Shown in pieces: positions 40,181 to 42,802 of a stretch of DNA of 64,000 bases. The notes beneath the pieces are model-generated. The model was given only the letters and a program-made list of their open reading frames with translations, was not told where the DNA came from and did not search any database. The DNA comes from Sepioteuthis lessoniana. Lineage: Eukaryota > Mollusca > Cephalopoda > Myopsida > Loliginidae. Every line of letters begins with the position of its first letter. Position 1 is the stretch's first letter. Position numbers and translations under genes: made by a program. The DNA is taken from contig OY757934.1 in assembly GCA_963585895.1 (NCBI GenBank), positions 44,327,257-44,391,256 of the forward strand. The letters run 5' to 3'.

Positions 40181-41328
40181 CCAATAAAAGGTATTTTACC
40201 CTAAACCACTTTGTTGGAGCAATGCTGATGAGCCGTTTGATGAAATCTAGGTAGACTTGGCCATGTAGGAATTATTTTTATTATATATAAAATGGTATAA
40301 AAATAAATACCAATTGTGTTCTCATTCAGGTCAGTGAAGTATATAATTTTCAAAATATACTACTTTTAAAATTTTGAAGATTGTACATTCTTTGAAATAT
40401 TAGTAGGCACGTAGTATAATGGTTTTCTTTTGAGGAAAAGAACGTGAGGACCAGAGTTCAAATTCTGGGTGAAGCTCTTTGTATTTCACTTTACTCTAAT
40501 GATCTTAAAGAAAGGCATTAATTAAAGGTTTTTTTTTCTCCCACAAGCTTTGGGTAAAATAGTTGACTAGACTGGGCTCTTTTGTGTTGTTATAGCAACT
40601 GGTCTACAAGTAGGGAACCTCTGTATTCAAAATAGCCCTGTGGGAAAGTCCCCGTTGCATGATACCCACATGCTGAATTGTGTTCATAAAGAAAGCAAAT
40701 TTGTTCTATAGTTTCACTATTATGTTCACTTTTGGACTAATACTCTGCAATGGTGGCTTTGGCATTAGATAACCCACAAAGATTGGTATGCTGTTAAACA
40801 AAGAAAACAAAATCTACAAGCTGTAGAATACACAGACTGTATCTCTGACCTCAACAAGTGTCCTGAATATGACATTAAACAATCTTATGGTGAGGCTCCA
40901 GTAATGCTGGAGATTTGGGGAATACTTAGTAACCCCTTCATTGCCATCACTACCAGCTTCACTCTGACCTGGAGTGGTAGCACTTGACAGGGTCAAGTAG
41001 AACTTTTTGACATTTAAACTGAGTACTAACAAATGACTTATGCTAAATTGAATTATTTAAAATAGAACTGTTCGATGATTTAACTGTGTAAACAAATGAG
41101 CGATGTTTAATTGAATTGTTAGCGATTGATACCAATACTTGGAACCATCTAACTTTAGCATCAATAACTAACAATGTGCCATAAAACCAAATTAAACCAA
41201 AACCTAAGCATTAAGTATTATTTTCTTTTCTTTTTTTCCAGGTTGCTGAAATGTACTGTAGCCAAGAACAAGTTAAAAATACAACAGAAAAATCTGATGC
41301 AAACACTGCTGATGATGATTTTTATTAA
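4925..41328 (+). CDS. LIG1: DNA ligase I, ATP-dependent (3' eleven coding exons; N-terminus outside window)
   Basis: Joins DNA nicks (Okazaki fragments, long-patch repair) in the nucleus using ATP. Joined exons: 4925-5093, 8753-8852, 10055-10140, 17559-17674, 20676-20882, 22433-22649, 29949-30031, 32096-32248, 33884-34081, 37246-37338, 41242-41328. They total 1509 nt, giving 502 residues and a stop, with consistent phases and GT/AG borders throughout. Residues 1-~110 are the end of the DNA-binding domain, followed by the adenylation domain and the OB-fold domain. Visible ligase motifs: [11 protein letters not shown] with the AMP-accepting lysine at partial residue 150 (codon 17651-17653), [11 protein letters not shown], IIIa [34 protein letters not shown], and the C-terminal [11 protein letters not shown] motif. 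Length and order match human LIG1 from about residue 419 to its end (919). The PCNA-binding N-terminus and start codon are not in this window. No break was seen. LIG3 or LIG4 are unlikely given the close LIG1 match and the short C-terminus without BRCT. Confidence 0.97.
5103..5740 (+). mobile_element. SINE family C, long tandem tail
   Basis: Starts in the CACTCTGGCCC/GGTAGCACCTGATAGGG part of family C, then runs through many diverged tail units (TTGAAATAGAACTGTTT-type, with AAACTGAATT and ACTGTGTGC) to the family end AAAGGTTGAT/GCCATAAAA and ACCAAACCAAAC. It lies directly behind a LIG1 splice donor. Confidence 0.8.
5845..7165 (+). mobile_element. SINE family C interrupted by a mariner
   Basis: Left part to 6132 has the family C head remnant (AGAGGTAAGACCC, GGTGAAACTC, GTTCCATCTCTGGGTCAA) and tail units ACAAATTATTTGTATTAGAT. 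Tail units resume at 7062 (TGCAAACAAATGATAATC). The mariner between shows the SINE is older. Confidence 0.7.
6133..7059 (-). mobile_element. mariner (DD34D) transposon, internally deleted
   Basis: Terminal inverted repeats CATTAAATAAGTTTCCAGAC (left) and the reverse complement of CATTCAATAAGTTTCCAGAC (right), flanked by TA (6131-6132, 7060-7061). On the minus strand the N-terminus survives as [20 protein letters not shown], then jumps to the catalytic region: [10 protein letters not shown] holds the first Asp, QDNAPVHNS the second, and [10 protein letters not shown] the third, with 34 residues between the last two. Most of the HTH DNA-binding region is deleted and the middle has stops or frame changes (open frame 6252-6659). 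Non-autonomous now. Confidence 0.88.
7228..7630 (+). mobile_element. tRNA-headed SINE with hammerhead-like tail (Penelope-associated)
   Basis: A box TGGCGCAGTGG at ~7269 and B-box-like AAGTTCAATCCC at ~7332 mark a tRNA-like head. The 3' part carries CTGAAGA (7495-7501), a pairable segment GGCCGA/TCAGCT, then GAAAC, an HHR-like core, and ends CAAGCTTCATCTGAAAA. The same arrangement occurs at 48528-48850, there behind a Penelope endonuclease tail. An 81-residue frame across it is not a host gene. Confidence 0.6.
7657..7822 (-). mobile_element. SINE family E with 17-bp target duplication
   Basis: Minus-strand copy of a short (~125 bp) tRNA-derived SINE; the second copy is at 33274-33405. Flanked by ATACTTATGGTATACAT on both sides. 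Read on the minus strand it starts GGGCATCTCAGG, has GAGTTCAAGTC as B box, and ends AAGCAAAAAGCTTAGTAAA. Confidence 0.8.
7925..8340 (+). mobile_element. SINE family B interrupted by RTE-like scrap
   Basis: Head GTGGTGTAATGGTTATAGCC and B box CGTTCAAATCTTGG, body CATTTCACATAGCCCTAATA, then an RTE-like 3' piece (8030-8157), then the rest TTCTCCCTCCAGCTATGGG to the end. Flanks ATATTTACGAACTGATG and ATATTTTAAGAACTAATG look like a diverged target duplication. Confidence 0.8.
8030..8157 (-). mobile_element. RTE-like LINE 3' scrap nested in SINE B
   Basis: Starts at (ATC)n, then ATATCGCGCTGGTAGCACGG and CCCTCTCTCGCCACTCCTCC. This is the last ~120 bp of the LINE copies at 26731 and 27778, i.e. a strongly 5'-truncated insertion. 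Confidence 0.85.
8753..8852 (+). CDS. LIG1: LIG1 exon 2 in window
   Basis: Residues 57-89: completes Glu and continues [20 protein letters not shown], matching human EFPPAMVDAGKG. The acceptor is TTCTTTCAG. The donor GTTTGT is weaker than the others in this gene. Two bases (TG) of a split Cys codon remain. A long TA/TG microsatellite starts about 50 bp downstream of the donor. Confidence 0.93.
8904..9411. repeat. cluster of TA, TG and CA microsatellites
   Basis: Runs at about 8903-9001, 9236-9304 and 9370-9411, in the intron behind LIG1 exon 8753-8852. Open frames here consist of [15 protein letters not shown] and are artefacts. Confidence 0.9.
9420..10054. other. LIG1 intron, no repeat recognised
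   Basis: AT-rich unique-looking intron sequence up to the acceptor at 10054. Confidence 0.5.
10055..10140 (+). CDS. LIG1: LIG1 exon 3 in window
   Basis: Residues 90-118: [20 protein letters not shown] then PNKCKLTPG, aligned with human [28 protein letters not shown]. Acceptor TTTTTCAG, donor GTAAAT, and the Gly codon is split across the intron. The following intron is 7.4 kb and holds much of the repeat load. Confidence 0.94.
10585..10840 (+). mobile_element. SINE family A, full length
   Basis: tRNA-derived: A-box-like TGGCCTAATGAGTAAAG, B box GGGTTCAATCTTGG, then CATACCAAAGACAC, CTTGCTTAACACTC, AAGTGGAGCAATC, CTACACCTCGGTGTAGTAGC, and end ATTGCCAACTTTA. Flanked by TATATATTC-like sequence on both sides. 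Reference copy for this family. Confidence 0.85.
11355..11560 (+). mobile_element. possible tRNA-derived SINE (other family)
   Basis: GTGTAGGTAGTTCTGACGTC followed ~45 bp later by GAGTTCGATCTCCCC (B-box-like), then a body and TTTTATTAAAAAAAAAA tail. Only copy in the window, so the family is unconfirmed. Confidence 0.4.
11868..12115 (-). mobile_element. SINE family B, minus copy
   Basis: Reads AACAGGTTTGAATTCAGC, CAGTCTGCCCTACTATTTAC, TCATCCAGGATTTGAACTT and CCATTTTCTATGACAATAAC, the complement of the family B body and tRNA-like head. Confidence 0.75.
12120..12480 (-). other. unidentified coding-like segment
   Basis: On the minus strand two overlapping frames read protein-like: [20 protein letters not shown] then [20 protein letters not shown], and [11 protein letters not shown], with the other frame upstream ([15 protein letters not shown]). 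It could be a broken retrocopy or an unrecognised transposon piece. No introns or ends visible. Function unknown. Confidence 0.25.
12582..13177. mobile_element. small mariner-type element (MITE) split by RTE-like insertion
   Basis: Left end TAAGGGTCATTCAAAAAGTT and right end (reverse complement) TATGAGGGTCATTTGAACAG face each other. The inner part also matches (ATTTTCTTTGTGGCAACA both sides). It would be a hairpin-like non-autonomous element of ~210 bp once the LINE insertion (12656-13041) is removed. Confidence 0.7.
12656..13041 (-). mobile_element. RTE-like LINE 3' fragment inside the mariner MITE
   Basis: (CAT)n, then GTCGTGCTGCCAGCATGGAT and the complement of the C-terminal coding region as far as GTTTTGTTAGCATCC. 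5'-truncated and nested, so younger than the MITE. Confidence 0.85.
13359..13595 (-). mobile_element. SINE family D, minus copy
   Basis: Reverse of a tRNA-derived SINE: the plus form is CATGGCATAGTGGTTAACAT, GAGTTCAAACTCCAGTC, CACTATTACGTTCACTTTTG, and ends in GGCATTAAATAACCC and GGTTGCTATGCC. The end is shared with family C. Confidence 0.75.
13750..13930 (+). repeat. dispersed repeat of unknown family (copy 1)
   Basis: Matches the reverse complement of about 16810-17020, including AAGAAAATTGATG/AAGAAAATTAATG, AAGTTAACTTACCTAA/AAGTTAACTTATCTAA and CAGCACCTGCT/TAGCACCTGCT. Both copies lie in the same LIG1 intron in opposite orientation. Confidence 0.5.
14062..14310 (-). mobile_element. SINE family D, minus copy
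   Basis: AACCTTTTTGGGTTACTTAA, AATGTGAATGTAATAGCTTG, GACTGGAGTTTGAATTC and the complement of the tRNA-like head (GTTAGCCACTATATCATAG). It ends before a TA run at 14333-14372. Confidence 0.75.
14373..15125. other. intron DNA with C-runs, nothing firmly recognised
   Basis: Starts CAGTGGCGACTCTAGCC, which resembles an hAT-type terminus, but I found no matching right end. C runs occur at ~14406 and ~14905. Confidence 0.3.
15126..16236 (+). mobile_element. LTR retroelement fossil (Gypsy-like)
   Basis: A complete-looking 3' LTR of about 551 bp (15686-16236) begins TGTAACACTATATAGG and ends GTAACGTTACA, preceded by a purine tract (AAGAGGGGGTG). The first ~105 bp of the same LTR recur at 15126. Both outer ends abut CAAA, a likely 4-bp target duplication. 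The ~450 bp between holds no recognisable gag or pol. The element is a broken remnant with large losses; moderate age judged from similarity of the LTR starts. Confidence 0.65.
16272..16605 (+). mobile_element. RTE-like LINE 3' fragment
   Basis: Plus-strand copy: AAGCAGCAGCTATACGGCCA, GTGGGACACTGCTGGAGAAG, GATGAGCTCATAAGTGATGT, ending (ATG)n. Diverged; frame broken. Confidence 0.85.
16810..17020 (-). repeat. dispersed repeat of unknown family (copy 2)
   Basis: Inverted partner of 13750-13930. A 76-residue minus frame here has no family I recognise. Confidence 0.45.
17055..17395 (+). mobile_element. SINE family D, two partial copies
   Basis: First piece (to ~17165) has only the 3' half, ending GGCATTAAAAAACC and GTTGATATGCCATTAAAC. 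Second (17192-17395) has the tRNA-like head GTGGTGTAGTAAATAATG, a shortened body and the same end. Confidence 0.7.
17559..17674 (+). CDS. LIG1: LIG1 exon 4 in window (motif I, active-site lysine)
   Basis: Residues 119-157: [20 protein letters not shown] through ACTTGT to [10 protein letters not shown]. The lysine of KYDG (codon 17651-17653) is the residue that becomes adenylated. Acceptor TTTGATAG, donor GTACAA. A 1-kb CT-rich minisatellite begins about 57 bp after the donor. Confidence 0.96.
17732..18745. repeat. 66-bp CT-rich minisatellite, about 15 units
   Basis: Unit: CCAACTCTC, a CT-rich stretch, CTCTATAATTTCTGAGTC, TATAATTTCCC. The period is 66 bp (CCAAC recurs at 17760, 17826, 17892, 17958). 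Because 66 is a multiple of 3, long repetitive frames ([11 protein letters not shown] and SLSLSPTL) run through on both strands; these are not genes. Confidence 0.95.
18895..18921. repeat. perfect palindrome
   Basis: ATAGGTTATATAT and its mirror meet with no spacer, giving a ~26-bp perfect hairpin beside the RTE-like copy. Confidence 0.7.
18926..19370 (+). mobile_element. RTE-like LINE C-terminal fragment
   Basis: Broken copy: [19 protein letters not shown] matches [17 protein letters not shown] of the copy at 25110; later [11 protein letters not shown]. Ends near CAATGATGATAC. Confidence 0.8.
19508..19762 (+). mobile_element. SINE family A
   Basis: TGGCCTAGTGGGTAGAGTG, GGGTTCAAATCCAGG (a good B box), ATACCAAAGAC, CTACACCTTGGTGTTGTAGC, end AGTTGCCAACTTTA. 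Confidence 0.85.
20125..20425. repeat. 27-bp minisatellite, about 11 units
   Basis: Unit GACTTTATTTATTCTGTCTC then TAATSYG. It has a 9-codon period without stops, giving two artefactual frames (IYSVSNLDF and FILSLIWTL). It lies in the intron before LIG1 exon 20676. Confidence 0.95.
20676..20882 (+). CDS. LIG1: LIG1 exon 5 in window (motif III)
   Basis: Residues 158-226: [19 protein letters not shown], then KYPDIIERI, then motif [13 protein letters not shown] and [11 protein letters not shown]. This aligns without gaps of note to human IFSRNQEDNTGKYPDII and ILDTEAVAWD. Acceptor TTGTTCAG, donor GTAAAA, phase 0 at both ends. Confidence 0.96.
21020..21180 (+). mobile_element. SINE family C fragment
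   Basis: Starts GACTCTGACCTGGAGTGGTA, GGTCCCATCTATTGGTCAAA, then a short degraded tail. Confidence 0.65.
21288..21530. repeat. 74-bp tandem repeat, about 3.3 units
   Basis: Unit AACAGCTGTCCATGATGATA, TTGATGCTTTTATTTAGGAA, GGAGTGAAGG, ATTCTTATCAGCATCTCATG, GTTA. The third unit has diverged most. Confidence 0.9.
21838..22245 (+). mobile_element. SINE family C (upstream of LIG1 exon 22433)
   Basis: Head TGGCCCAGTCAGCCGGGTC, GTAGAATACAC, GTGTCCTGGATATAATACTA, GGTGAGGCTC, CATTGCCATCGCTCCC, TGGTAGCACTTGATAGGGTC; short tail; end GGATTTGGCAGTAAATAACC and TTGATATGCCATAAAACC. The complementary copy lies just beyond the exon. Confidence 0.9.
22433..22649 (+). CDS. LIG1: LIG1 exon 6 in window (motif IIIa)
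   Basis: Residues 227-298: [20 protein letters not shown], then [20 protein letters not shown] and [22 protein letters not shown] is motif IIIa of the adenylation domain. Acceptor TTCTAG, donor GTAAAT; one base of the next Gly codon remains. The exon sits between two SINE-C copies of opposite orientation, one ending ~190 bp upstream and one starting ~30 bp downstream. Confidence 0.96.
22681..23228 (-). mobile_element. SINE family C, minus copy (downstream of LIG1 exon 22433)
   Basis: Opens with the reversed family end TATGGCATATCAACC, has several tail units (GTTTAATTGTCAAAAACA), then the reversed head and ends CCATCCGACTGGGCAAAG. A 3' extension of the exon reads straight into it, but that frame is not part of the ligase. 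Confidence 0.9.
23250..23580. repeat. CA/TA microsatellites and spacer
   Basis: (CA)n at 23251-23270, (TG)n at 23287-23302, (TA)n/(CA)n at 23533-23580. The sequence between is plain intron. Confidence 0.8.
23582..23862 (-). mobile_element. SINE family B, minus copy
   Basis: AACCCTTCCACATGAGCCGG, GCAGAGTTCAGCAGGTTTGA, CCAAGGGTATTAGTG, and reversed head CATTTCCTATGACAATAAC. Followed by a TA run at 23866-23893. Confidence 0.8.
24125..24280 (-). mobile_element. SINE family B fragment
   Basis: CCAACCCCTTCTATCATGAG, GTTCAACAATTTTGAATTC, TCAGTCTGCCCTACTATTTT; truncated before the tRNA-like head. Confidence 0.7.
24520..24915 (-). mobile_element. RTE-like LINE 3' fragment
   Basis: GTGCTGACAGCATGGATTTT to GTTAACGTCCATTTGG, the diverged complement of the C-terminal coding part. 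Older than the copies at 26.7 and 27.8 kb judged by divergence. Confidence 0.8.
25110..25975 (+). pseudogene. RTE-like LINE: end of reverse transcriptase and C-terminus
   Basis: Reads [20 protein letters not shown], then [113 protein letters not shown]. The YADD-type catalytic motif has lost residues (ADYAAILA), and a stop cuts the frame at 25838 before the usual [11 protein letters not shown] and [14 protein letters not shown] end. Ends in (ATG)n. This is the longest copy of this LINE here; endonuclease and 5' RT are absent. Clade by motif resemblance only. Confidence 0.85.
26325..27750 (+). mobile_element. SINE family C split by an RTE-like insertion
   Basis: Head GCTGAGTTGGCTCGGGC, GTGTCCTGGATAAGACACTA, GGTAGCACCTGATAGGGTCC, tail units TTAACTGTGTGCAAATGAAT up to 26725; tail resumes at 27264 (CAATACTTGTAACCATTTCA) through many units and ends TTGGCATTAAATAACC, GGTTGATACACCATAA. 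Confidence 0.85.
26731..27263 (-). pseudogene. RTE-like LINE 3' end nested in SINE C
   Basis: Minus frame 26744-27073 is intact from [20 protein letters not shown] through [36 protein letters not shown] to [18 protein letters not shown] and stop. Upstream on the same strand the frame continues as [11 protein letters not shown] after an interruption. (CAT)n at the 3' end. Fairly young by lack of stops. Confidence 0.9.
27778..28266 (-). pseudogene. RTE-like LINE 3' end
   Basis: Minus frame 27796-28236: [60 protein letters not shown], ending DIRASGTT. 5'-truncated; 3' tail (CAT)n. Intact for ~146 residues. Confidence 0.9.
28410..28990 (+). mobile_element. LTR retroelement fossil, 3' part (family 2)
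   Basis: GC-rich stretch (GAAGCGCGCGGAGGATTTTG, then GGTAATAAAAAGTTT and GATTCCTATG) that matches, in the same order, the minus strand of 50382-51250. In that copy the LTR-like ends (TGTAAC / GTTACA) can be seen. Broken remnant; no coding part recognised. The 86-residue frame at 28470 lies inside it. Confidence 0.5.
29092..29590 (+). mobile_element. SINE family C
   Basis: Well preserved: TGGCCCGGTCAGCCGGGG, GAATACATCGACTGCTTCTC, GTGTCCTGGATATGACACTA, GGTCCACTCTGGCCCG, three tail units, end TTTGGCATTAAATAACC and GTTGATATGCCATTAAAAC. Confidence 0.9.
29949..30031 (+). CDS. LIG1: LIG1 exon 7 in window (motif IV and start of V)
   Basis: Residues 299-326: [20 protein letters not shown] then KRSHNWLK, nearly identical to human [26 protein letters not shown] is motif IV. 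Acceptor CTTTCAG, donor GTAAAG, phase 0 at the 3' end. The preceding intron is 7.3 kb. Confidence 0.97.
30335..30525 (+). mobile_element. SINE family C fragment
   Basis: GTCTTGGGTATGATAATAAA, GGTGAGGCTCCAGTACTGG, GGTTCCAACTATGGGTCAAA; lacks the family end. Confidence 0.65.
30938..31005 (-). mobile_element. tiny RTE-like LINE 3' scrap
   Basis: (ATC)n, then GTGCTGGCAGCACGGATATC and CCCTCTCTCGCCACTCCTCC, about 65 bp in all; an extreme 5' truncation. Confidence 0.8.
31115..31370. other. unidentified insert in SINE C tail
   Basis: Less AT-rich than its surroundings and open on both strands (76 residues +, 91 residues -, including [19 protein letters not shown]). Tail units TAATAATTGAACC and CCCTTGAAACAGTAG flank it. 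I recognise no family. Confidence 0.3.
31640..31970 (+). mobile_element. SINE family C tail, variant
   Basis: Headless tail with units built on GAATACTTGAAACCATATGA and GTGTGCAAATTATTTGC; ends near TTGACATTCCATTAAATCC. Confidence 0.6.
32096..32248 (+). CDS. LIG1: LIG1 exon 8 in window (motif V, start of OB fold)
   Basis: Residues 327-377: [20 protein letters not shown], then [26 protein letters not shown] completes motif V. Acceptor TCAATTTAG, donor GTGAGC, phase 0 at both ends. Confidence 0.96.
32390..32795 (+). mobile_element. SINE family C, diverged
   Basis: GAGGGTAAGACTCAC, GAATGTCCTGTGAATATCAC, TTTTAGTACCTGTTAGGTTC, end AGGTTGACATCCCATTAAAA. Confidence 0.7.
32990..33540. repeat. mixed direct/inverted local repeats
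   Basis: Four related segments of ~80-100 bp share ATTTCTACATAATTTAGGAT, TTAATTATTCAGTATAAAAA and GAAACAAATGATTGAAA; the one around 33115-33175 is inverted relative to its neighbours. A SINE E copy is inserted at 33274. Confidence 0.7.
33274..33405 (+). mobile_element. SINE family E with perfect 17-bp target duplication
   Basis: Flanked on both sides by CTCCTATCTGGATGGTG. Starts GGGCACCTCGGATGGTG, has AATGGTTAGC and GAGTTCGATTCTC (B box), and GGGTGTCC that can pair with the 5' GGGCACC as an acceptor stem; ends AAGCAAAAAAGCTTAGTAAA. Probably a recent insertion. Confidence 0.88.
33884..34081 (+). CDS. LIG1: LIG1 exon 9 in window (OB-fold domain)
   Basis: Residues 378-443: [20 protein letters not shown] through [20 protein letters not shown] and [10 protein letters not shown], matching human LGTGFSDEELEEH and VWEVKCADLSLSP. 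Acceptor TGTTTTCAG, donor GTAAGA, phase 0. A TA/CA microsatellite follows within 30 bp. Confidence 0.96.
34109..34172. repeat. TA/CA microsatellite
   Basis: Follows LIG1 exon 33884-34081 by about 30 bp; source of [18 protein letters not shown] frames. Confidence 0.9.
34173..34604. other. intron DNA, nothing recognised
   Basis: AT-rich; AATGAACAATTTTTTTACC and GGTTATTCATTACACAA form a small inverted repeat at 34388-34431. Confidence 0.35.
34605..34900 (+). mobile_element. SINE family A, preceded by an inverted family A scrap
   Basis: 34605-34640 is the reversed end (GGCGGCCATAGTCGAGGGTG, ACCCGAAGGCT). From 34641 a full copy: CATTGGCCTAATTAGTAGAG, GGGTTCAATCCCAGG, ATACCAAAGACTC, CTACACCTCAGTGTAGTAGC, AATCACCAATTTTACTT. 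Confidence 0.85.
35210..35496 (+). mobile_element. SINE family B, 5'-truncated, with 11-bp target duplication
   Basis: ATTTGAGTATC flanks both sides (35210-35220, 35486-35496). Starts inside the tRNA-like head (ATCATAGGAAATGGACACGG), B box GAGTTCAAATCCTGG, end CGGAGGGGTTGGTAAATATG. Confidence 0.88.
35612..35855 (+). mobile_element. SINE family D
   Basis: TGTGGTGTAGTTGCTCATGT, GAGTTTGAACTCTGGCC, ATTCACATTTGTACTATTAC, end TTGACCTTAAATAACC and GTTGATATGTCATTAAACC. Confidence 0.8.
36091..36170. repeat. 39-bp perfect tandem duplication
   Basis: TTTCCCTCAAAATAGCAAAT plus ATATTAAAGCAAGCTTAAA occurs twice back to back without differences. Confidence 0.9.
36235..36345 (-). pseudogene. mariner transposase fragment (N-terminal half)
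   Basis: Minus strand reads [29 protein letters not shown] and SCIEPHEK with stops, matching the mariner block [19 protein letters not shown] and RHLHDLGKSIRSCRIVPH. Same family as the copy at 47.7 kb. Confidence 0.65.
36545..37245. other. LIG1 intron, nothing recognised
   Basis: AT-rich unique-looking sequence before the exon at 37246. A family C end (CCATTAAAATCAATCAATC) closes the preceding stretch at ~36545. Confidence 0.45.
37246..37338 (+). CDS. LIG1: LIG1 exon 10 in window (C-terminal RFPRF motif)
   Basis: Residues 444-474: [20 protein letters not shown] then [11 protein letters not shown], against human [20 protein letters not shown]. This holds motif VI-like residues of the OB fold. 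Acceptor TTTTCAAAG, donor GTAACG, phase 0. Confidence 0.96.
37490..37875 (-). repeat. dispersed repeat F, probable LTR remnant
   Basis: On the minus strand it matches 49615-49910: AATTAACCCTTTTGCAGGC, TAGCTCAATGTAAGGCATTT, ATATCATAATTAAAAGT. No coding sequence. The other copy is followed by a possible tRNA primer site, hence the LTR suggestion. Confidence 0.45.
38001..38063. repeat. TA microsatellite
   Basis: (TA)n of about 60 bp at the left edge of the Penelope-like inverted pair. Confidence 0.95.
38064..38416. mobile_element. head-to-head pair of Penelope-like 5' fragments
   Basis: Arms of ~155-170 bp in opposite orientation (about 38083-38255 and 38262-38416) meet around ATCAGGGG. The minus arm encodes [20 protein letters not shown], then [20 protein letters not shown] and [13 protein letters not shown], which resembles the N-terminal region of Penelope-like RTs (Rh...F...C....lPk). 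The centre holds CTGATGATGGCCC and CAGAAAG in HHR-like order on the minus strand. Confidence 0.6.
38470..38860. other. intron DNA, nothing recognised
   Basis: A-run at ~38481, otherwise plain AT-rich sequence. Confidence 0.4.
38866..38922. repeat. TG microsatellite
   Basis: (TG)n, about 28 repeats, uninterrupted. Confidence 0.95.
38925..39440 (+). mobile_element. HHR-bearing retroelement remnant
   Basis: Sequence between two microsatellites that carries the hammerhead at 39345-39406. Upstream reading such as [13 protein letters not shown] is too broken for assignment. A Penelope-like tail or retrozyme-like unit is the likely source, since those families are known to carry type I hammerheads. 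Confidence 0.4.
39345..39406 (+). ncRNA. hammerhead ribozyme (type I), all core residues present
   Basis: Stem I GTCAT 39345-39349 pairs with ATGAC 39402-39406. Core CTGACGA 39350-39356. Stem II 39357-39368 pairs with 39376-39387 over 12 positions with one A/C mismatch and a 7-nt loop ACCAACA. GAAA 39388-39391. Stem III ATA 39391-39393 pairs with TAT 39398-39400; cleavage expected after T39401. Nothing in the conserved core is missing. The long stem II and weak stem III fit the short-stem-III type known from Penelope-like elements and retrozymes. Confidence 0.85.
39443..39497. repeat. TA/TG microsatellite
   Basis: (TA)n followed by (CATA)n and (TG)n. Confidence 0.9.
39600..39700 (-). other. 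possible Penelope-like 5' fragment with partial HHR core
   Basis: Minus strand has CCCCTGATGATGGCCTAC like the centre of 38.26 kb, but no GAAA in the right place was found. Only a weak hint. Confidence 0.25.
39873..39978. repeat. TA/CA/TA microsatellite
   Basis: (TA)n at 39873-39893, (CA)n to 39931, (TA)n to 39978. Confidence 0.9.
40031..40130 (+). mobile_element. decayed Penelope-like tail
   Basis: TCCTGATGATAGTTTATTTA, AACCAAAACATTATAGCATT and GACTTTC align base by base with 3211-3255; the ribozyme GAAA has become AAAA and stem II is weaker. Then a TA run at 40133-40180. Confidence 0.6.
40405..40812 (+). mobile_element. SINE B-like copy followed by SINE D 3' half
   Basis: GGCACGTAGTATAATGG, GAGTTCAAATTCTGGG, GGGTAAAATAGTTGACTAG and AACTGGTCTAC to ~40645 belong to a diverged family B relative. 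Then CACTATTATGTTCACTTTTG and GGCATTAGATAACCC are family D. Confidence 0.6.
40812..41190 (+). mobile_element. SINE family C (before LIG1 last exon)
   Basis: GCTGTAGAATACACAGACTG, GTGTCCTGAATATGACATTA, TGGAGTGGTAGCACTTGACA, two tail units, worn 3' end. Confidence 0.8.
41242..41328 (+). CDS. LIG1: LIG1 terminal coding exon
   Basis: Residues 475-502 and TAA stop: [20 protein letters not shown] then NTADDDFY. The acidic end with final Tyr resembles human LIG1 (PEDTY). Acceptor TTTTTCCAG. No AATAAA lies in the 180 bp before the next SINE-C copy. The nearest ones are 41888-41893, inside that SINE, and about 42124, so the 3' UTR may run through repeat sequence. Confidence 0.94.
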   Translation, partial: VAEMYCSQEQVKNTTEKSDANTADDDFY

Positions 41329-41513
41329 TGACATTTGCCGATGAAGAAAACACCTCAACTCATCACACATTGCAATGAAATGAAAATCTCTGCATTGAAC
41401 GGATCCACAAGTCTATTATTGATTATCATTATTGATTATTTTCTTTCATCTTTTAATATTAGTTACTTTTTATCACATCTCACTCAGGTCATTATTTCTC
41501 CAACAATTGAGCT

Positions 41514-41980
41514 TGCCCAGTTGTCTAGGGCTGTAGAATACACCGACTGCTTCTCTGCAGAGGTGTAATAACCTCCCCCTTCAAAAAAAAACAACAAAAA
41601 ACGAGTGTCCTGTGGCCCAGTTGGCTGTGTCTGTAGAATACAATAACTACTTCTCTGTGGAAGGGTAAGATTTCCCCACCCCACAACTAGCGTCCTGCGT
41701 ATGACACTAAACAATCTGATGGTGAGGCTGCAGTAAGTGTGCTGAATATGATATTAAATAGAACTGTTTTTGACATTGAAACTGCATACTTATTCTAAAC
41801 TGAACTGTTTGAAATAGAAGTAAACTGTGTTCTGCTGCTAAATTGAATTGTTTGAAATAGAACTGTTTTAACATTTAACTGTTTGTAAATAAAACCAATA
41901 CTTATACTAAGCTGAATTGTTTAAAATTTGATTTGGTGTTAAATGACCCAAAAAGGGTTGATATGCCATAAAACAGTGTG
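41514..41980 (+). mobile_element. SINE family C, head duplicated (after LIG1 stop)
   Basis: CAGTTGTCTAGGGCTGTAGA starts one head; a second head GGCCCAGTTGGCTGTGTCTG starts 100 bp later. Tail units TTTGACATTGAAACTGCATA. The tail holds the first AATAAA after the LIG1 stop (41888-41893). Confidence 0.8.
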
Positions 41981-41999
41981 GAAGATCTTGTAACCAAGA

Positions 42000-42350
42000 C
42001 AAAATTAATGATCATCTATTATTGACGCTTGAATTCACATCCTCTTTAGTCTCAGGGAAACCTGGTAATCTTTACTGTGTTACCAAGTACACAATTGGTA
42101 CCACATTATTCTGATTCACATCAATAAATCTCTCCTATTTGGTGGGAGAGAGGGGGGGACTTTTTAGTGGGTGGGCCGCATCGCAGGGTTATGAATCATC
42201 AAAGGCCACATCTTTTAAAATCAAAAGAATTTAGTCTCAATTCAAGTGCAAGTGTTTATTTTTCATTTTTAAAATTATTTTTTGAGGTTTCTCCGGACCA
42301 CCCCTGCTAGCAAAGTGGCTGGTATGAATATCCAGGAAATGTGATTTTCA
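42000..42350. other. nothing recognised
   Basis: Contains AATAAA at ~42124, a G-rich patch GAGAGAGGGGGGGAC, and GGCCGCATCGCAGGGTTATG. Could include the end of the LIG1 transcript, but no evidence beyond the hexamer. Confidence 0.3.
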
Positions 42351-42351
42351 G

Positions 42352-42760
42352 CCTCATCATCATTTAGTCATGCTAACTGCTCAAGTTTCTTTGACTCTCT
42401 TTTGCCATTTGTCTCTATCAACCATCGCTTTTGGTAAGTCTTCTAGACGGCATCCAGTGTCTGCACAGAGCTGATGAATGTAAGTTTTTCTAGTTAGCCA
42501 ACACTGGTGTGTCTGTGTGTTGAAGTCCATAAAAAAATGTTGGTTATGAGTTTGTCCTTACTTTCTCCAGCAGTGAATGATTTGTGAGATGGGAAGTAAG
42601 TGGCCGTACAGCTGCTGTTTGTTAAGGTACTGCTTTTAGAATTTGTTCAAAACGGCATGCAGCATCCTTGAATAGTTCCTACCTAGATTTTTTTTCCAGA
42701 CATTTTTTAGAGTCCAAGTGGTGCAACCATACAATATTACTGACTCACTAGCAACTTATC
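42352..42760 (-). mobile_element. RTE-like LINE 3' fragment, old
   Basis: CATCATTTAGTCATGCTAAC, GTCTCTATCAACCATCGC, GTGGCCGTACAGCTGCTG, GTCCAAGTGGTGCAACCATA: diverged complement of the LINE C-terminus. Confidence 0.75.
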
Positions 42761-42802
42761 CTTTATCAATGTGTTTAACATGTACTGTTCTATGTTTTTT
42801 TA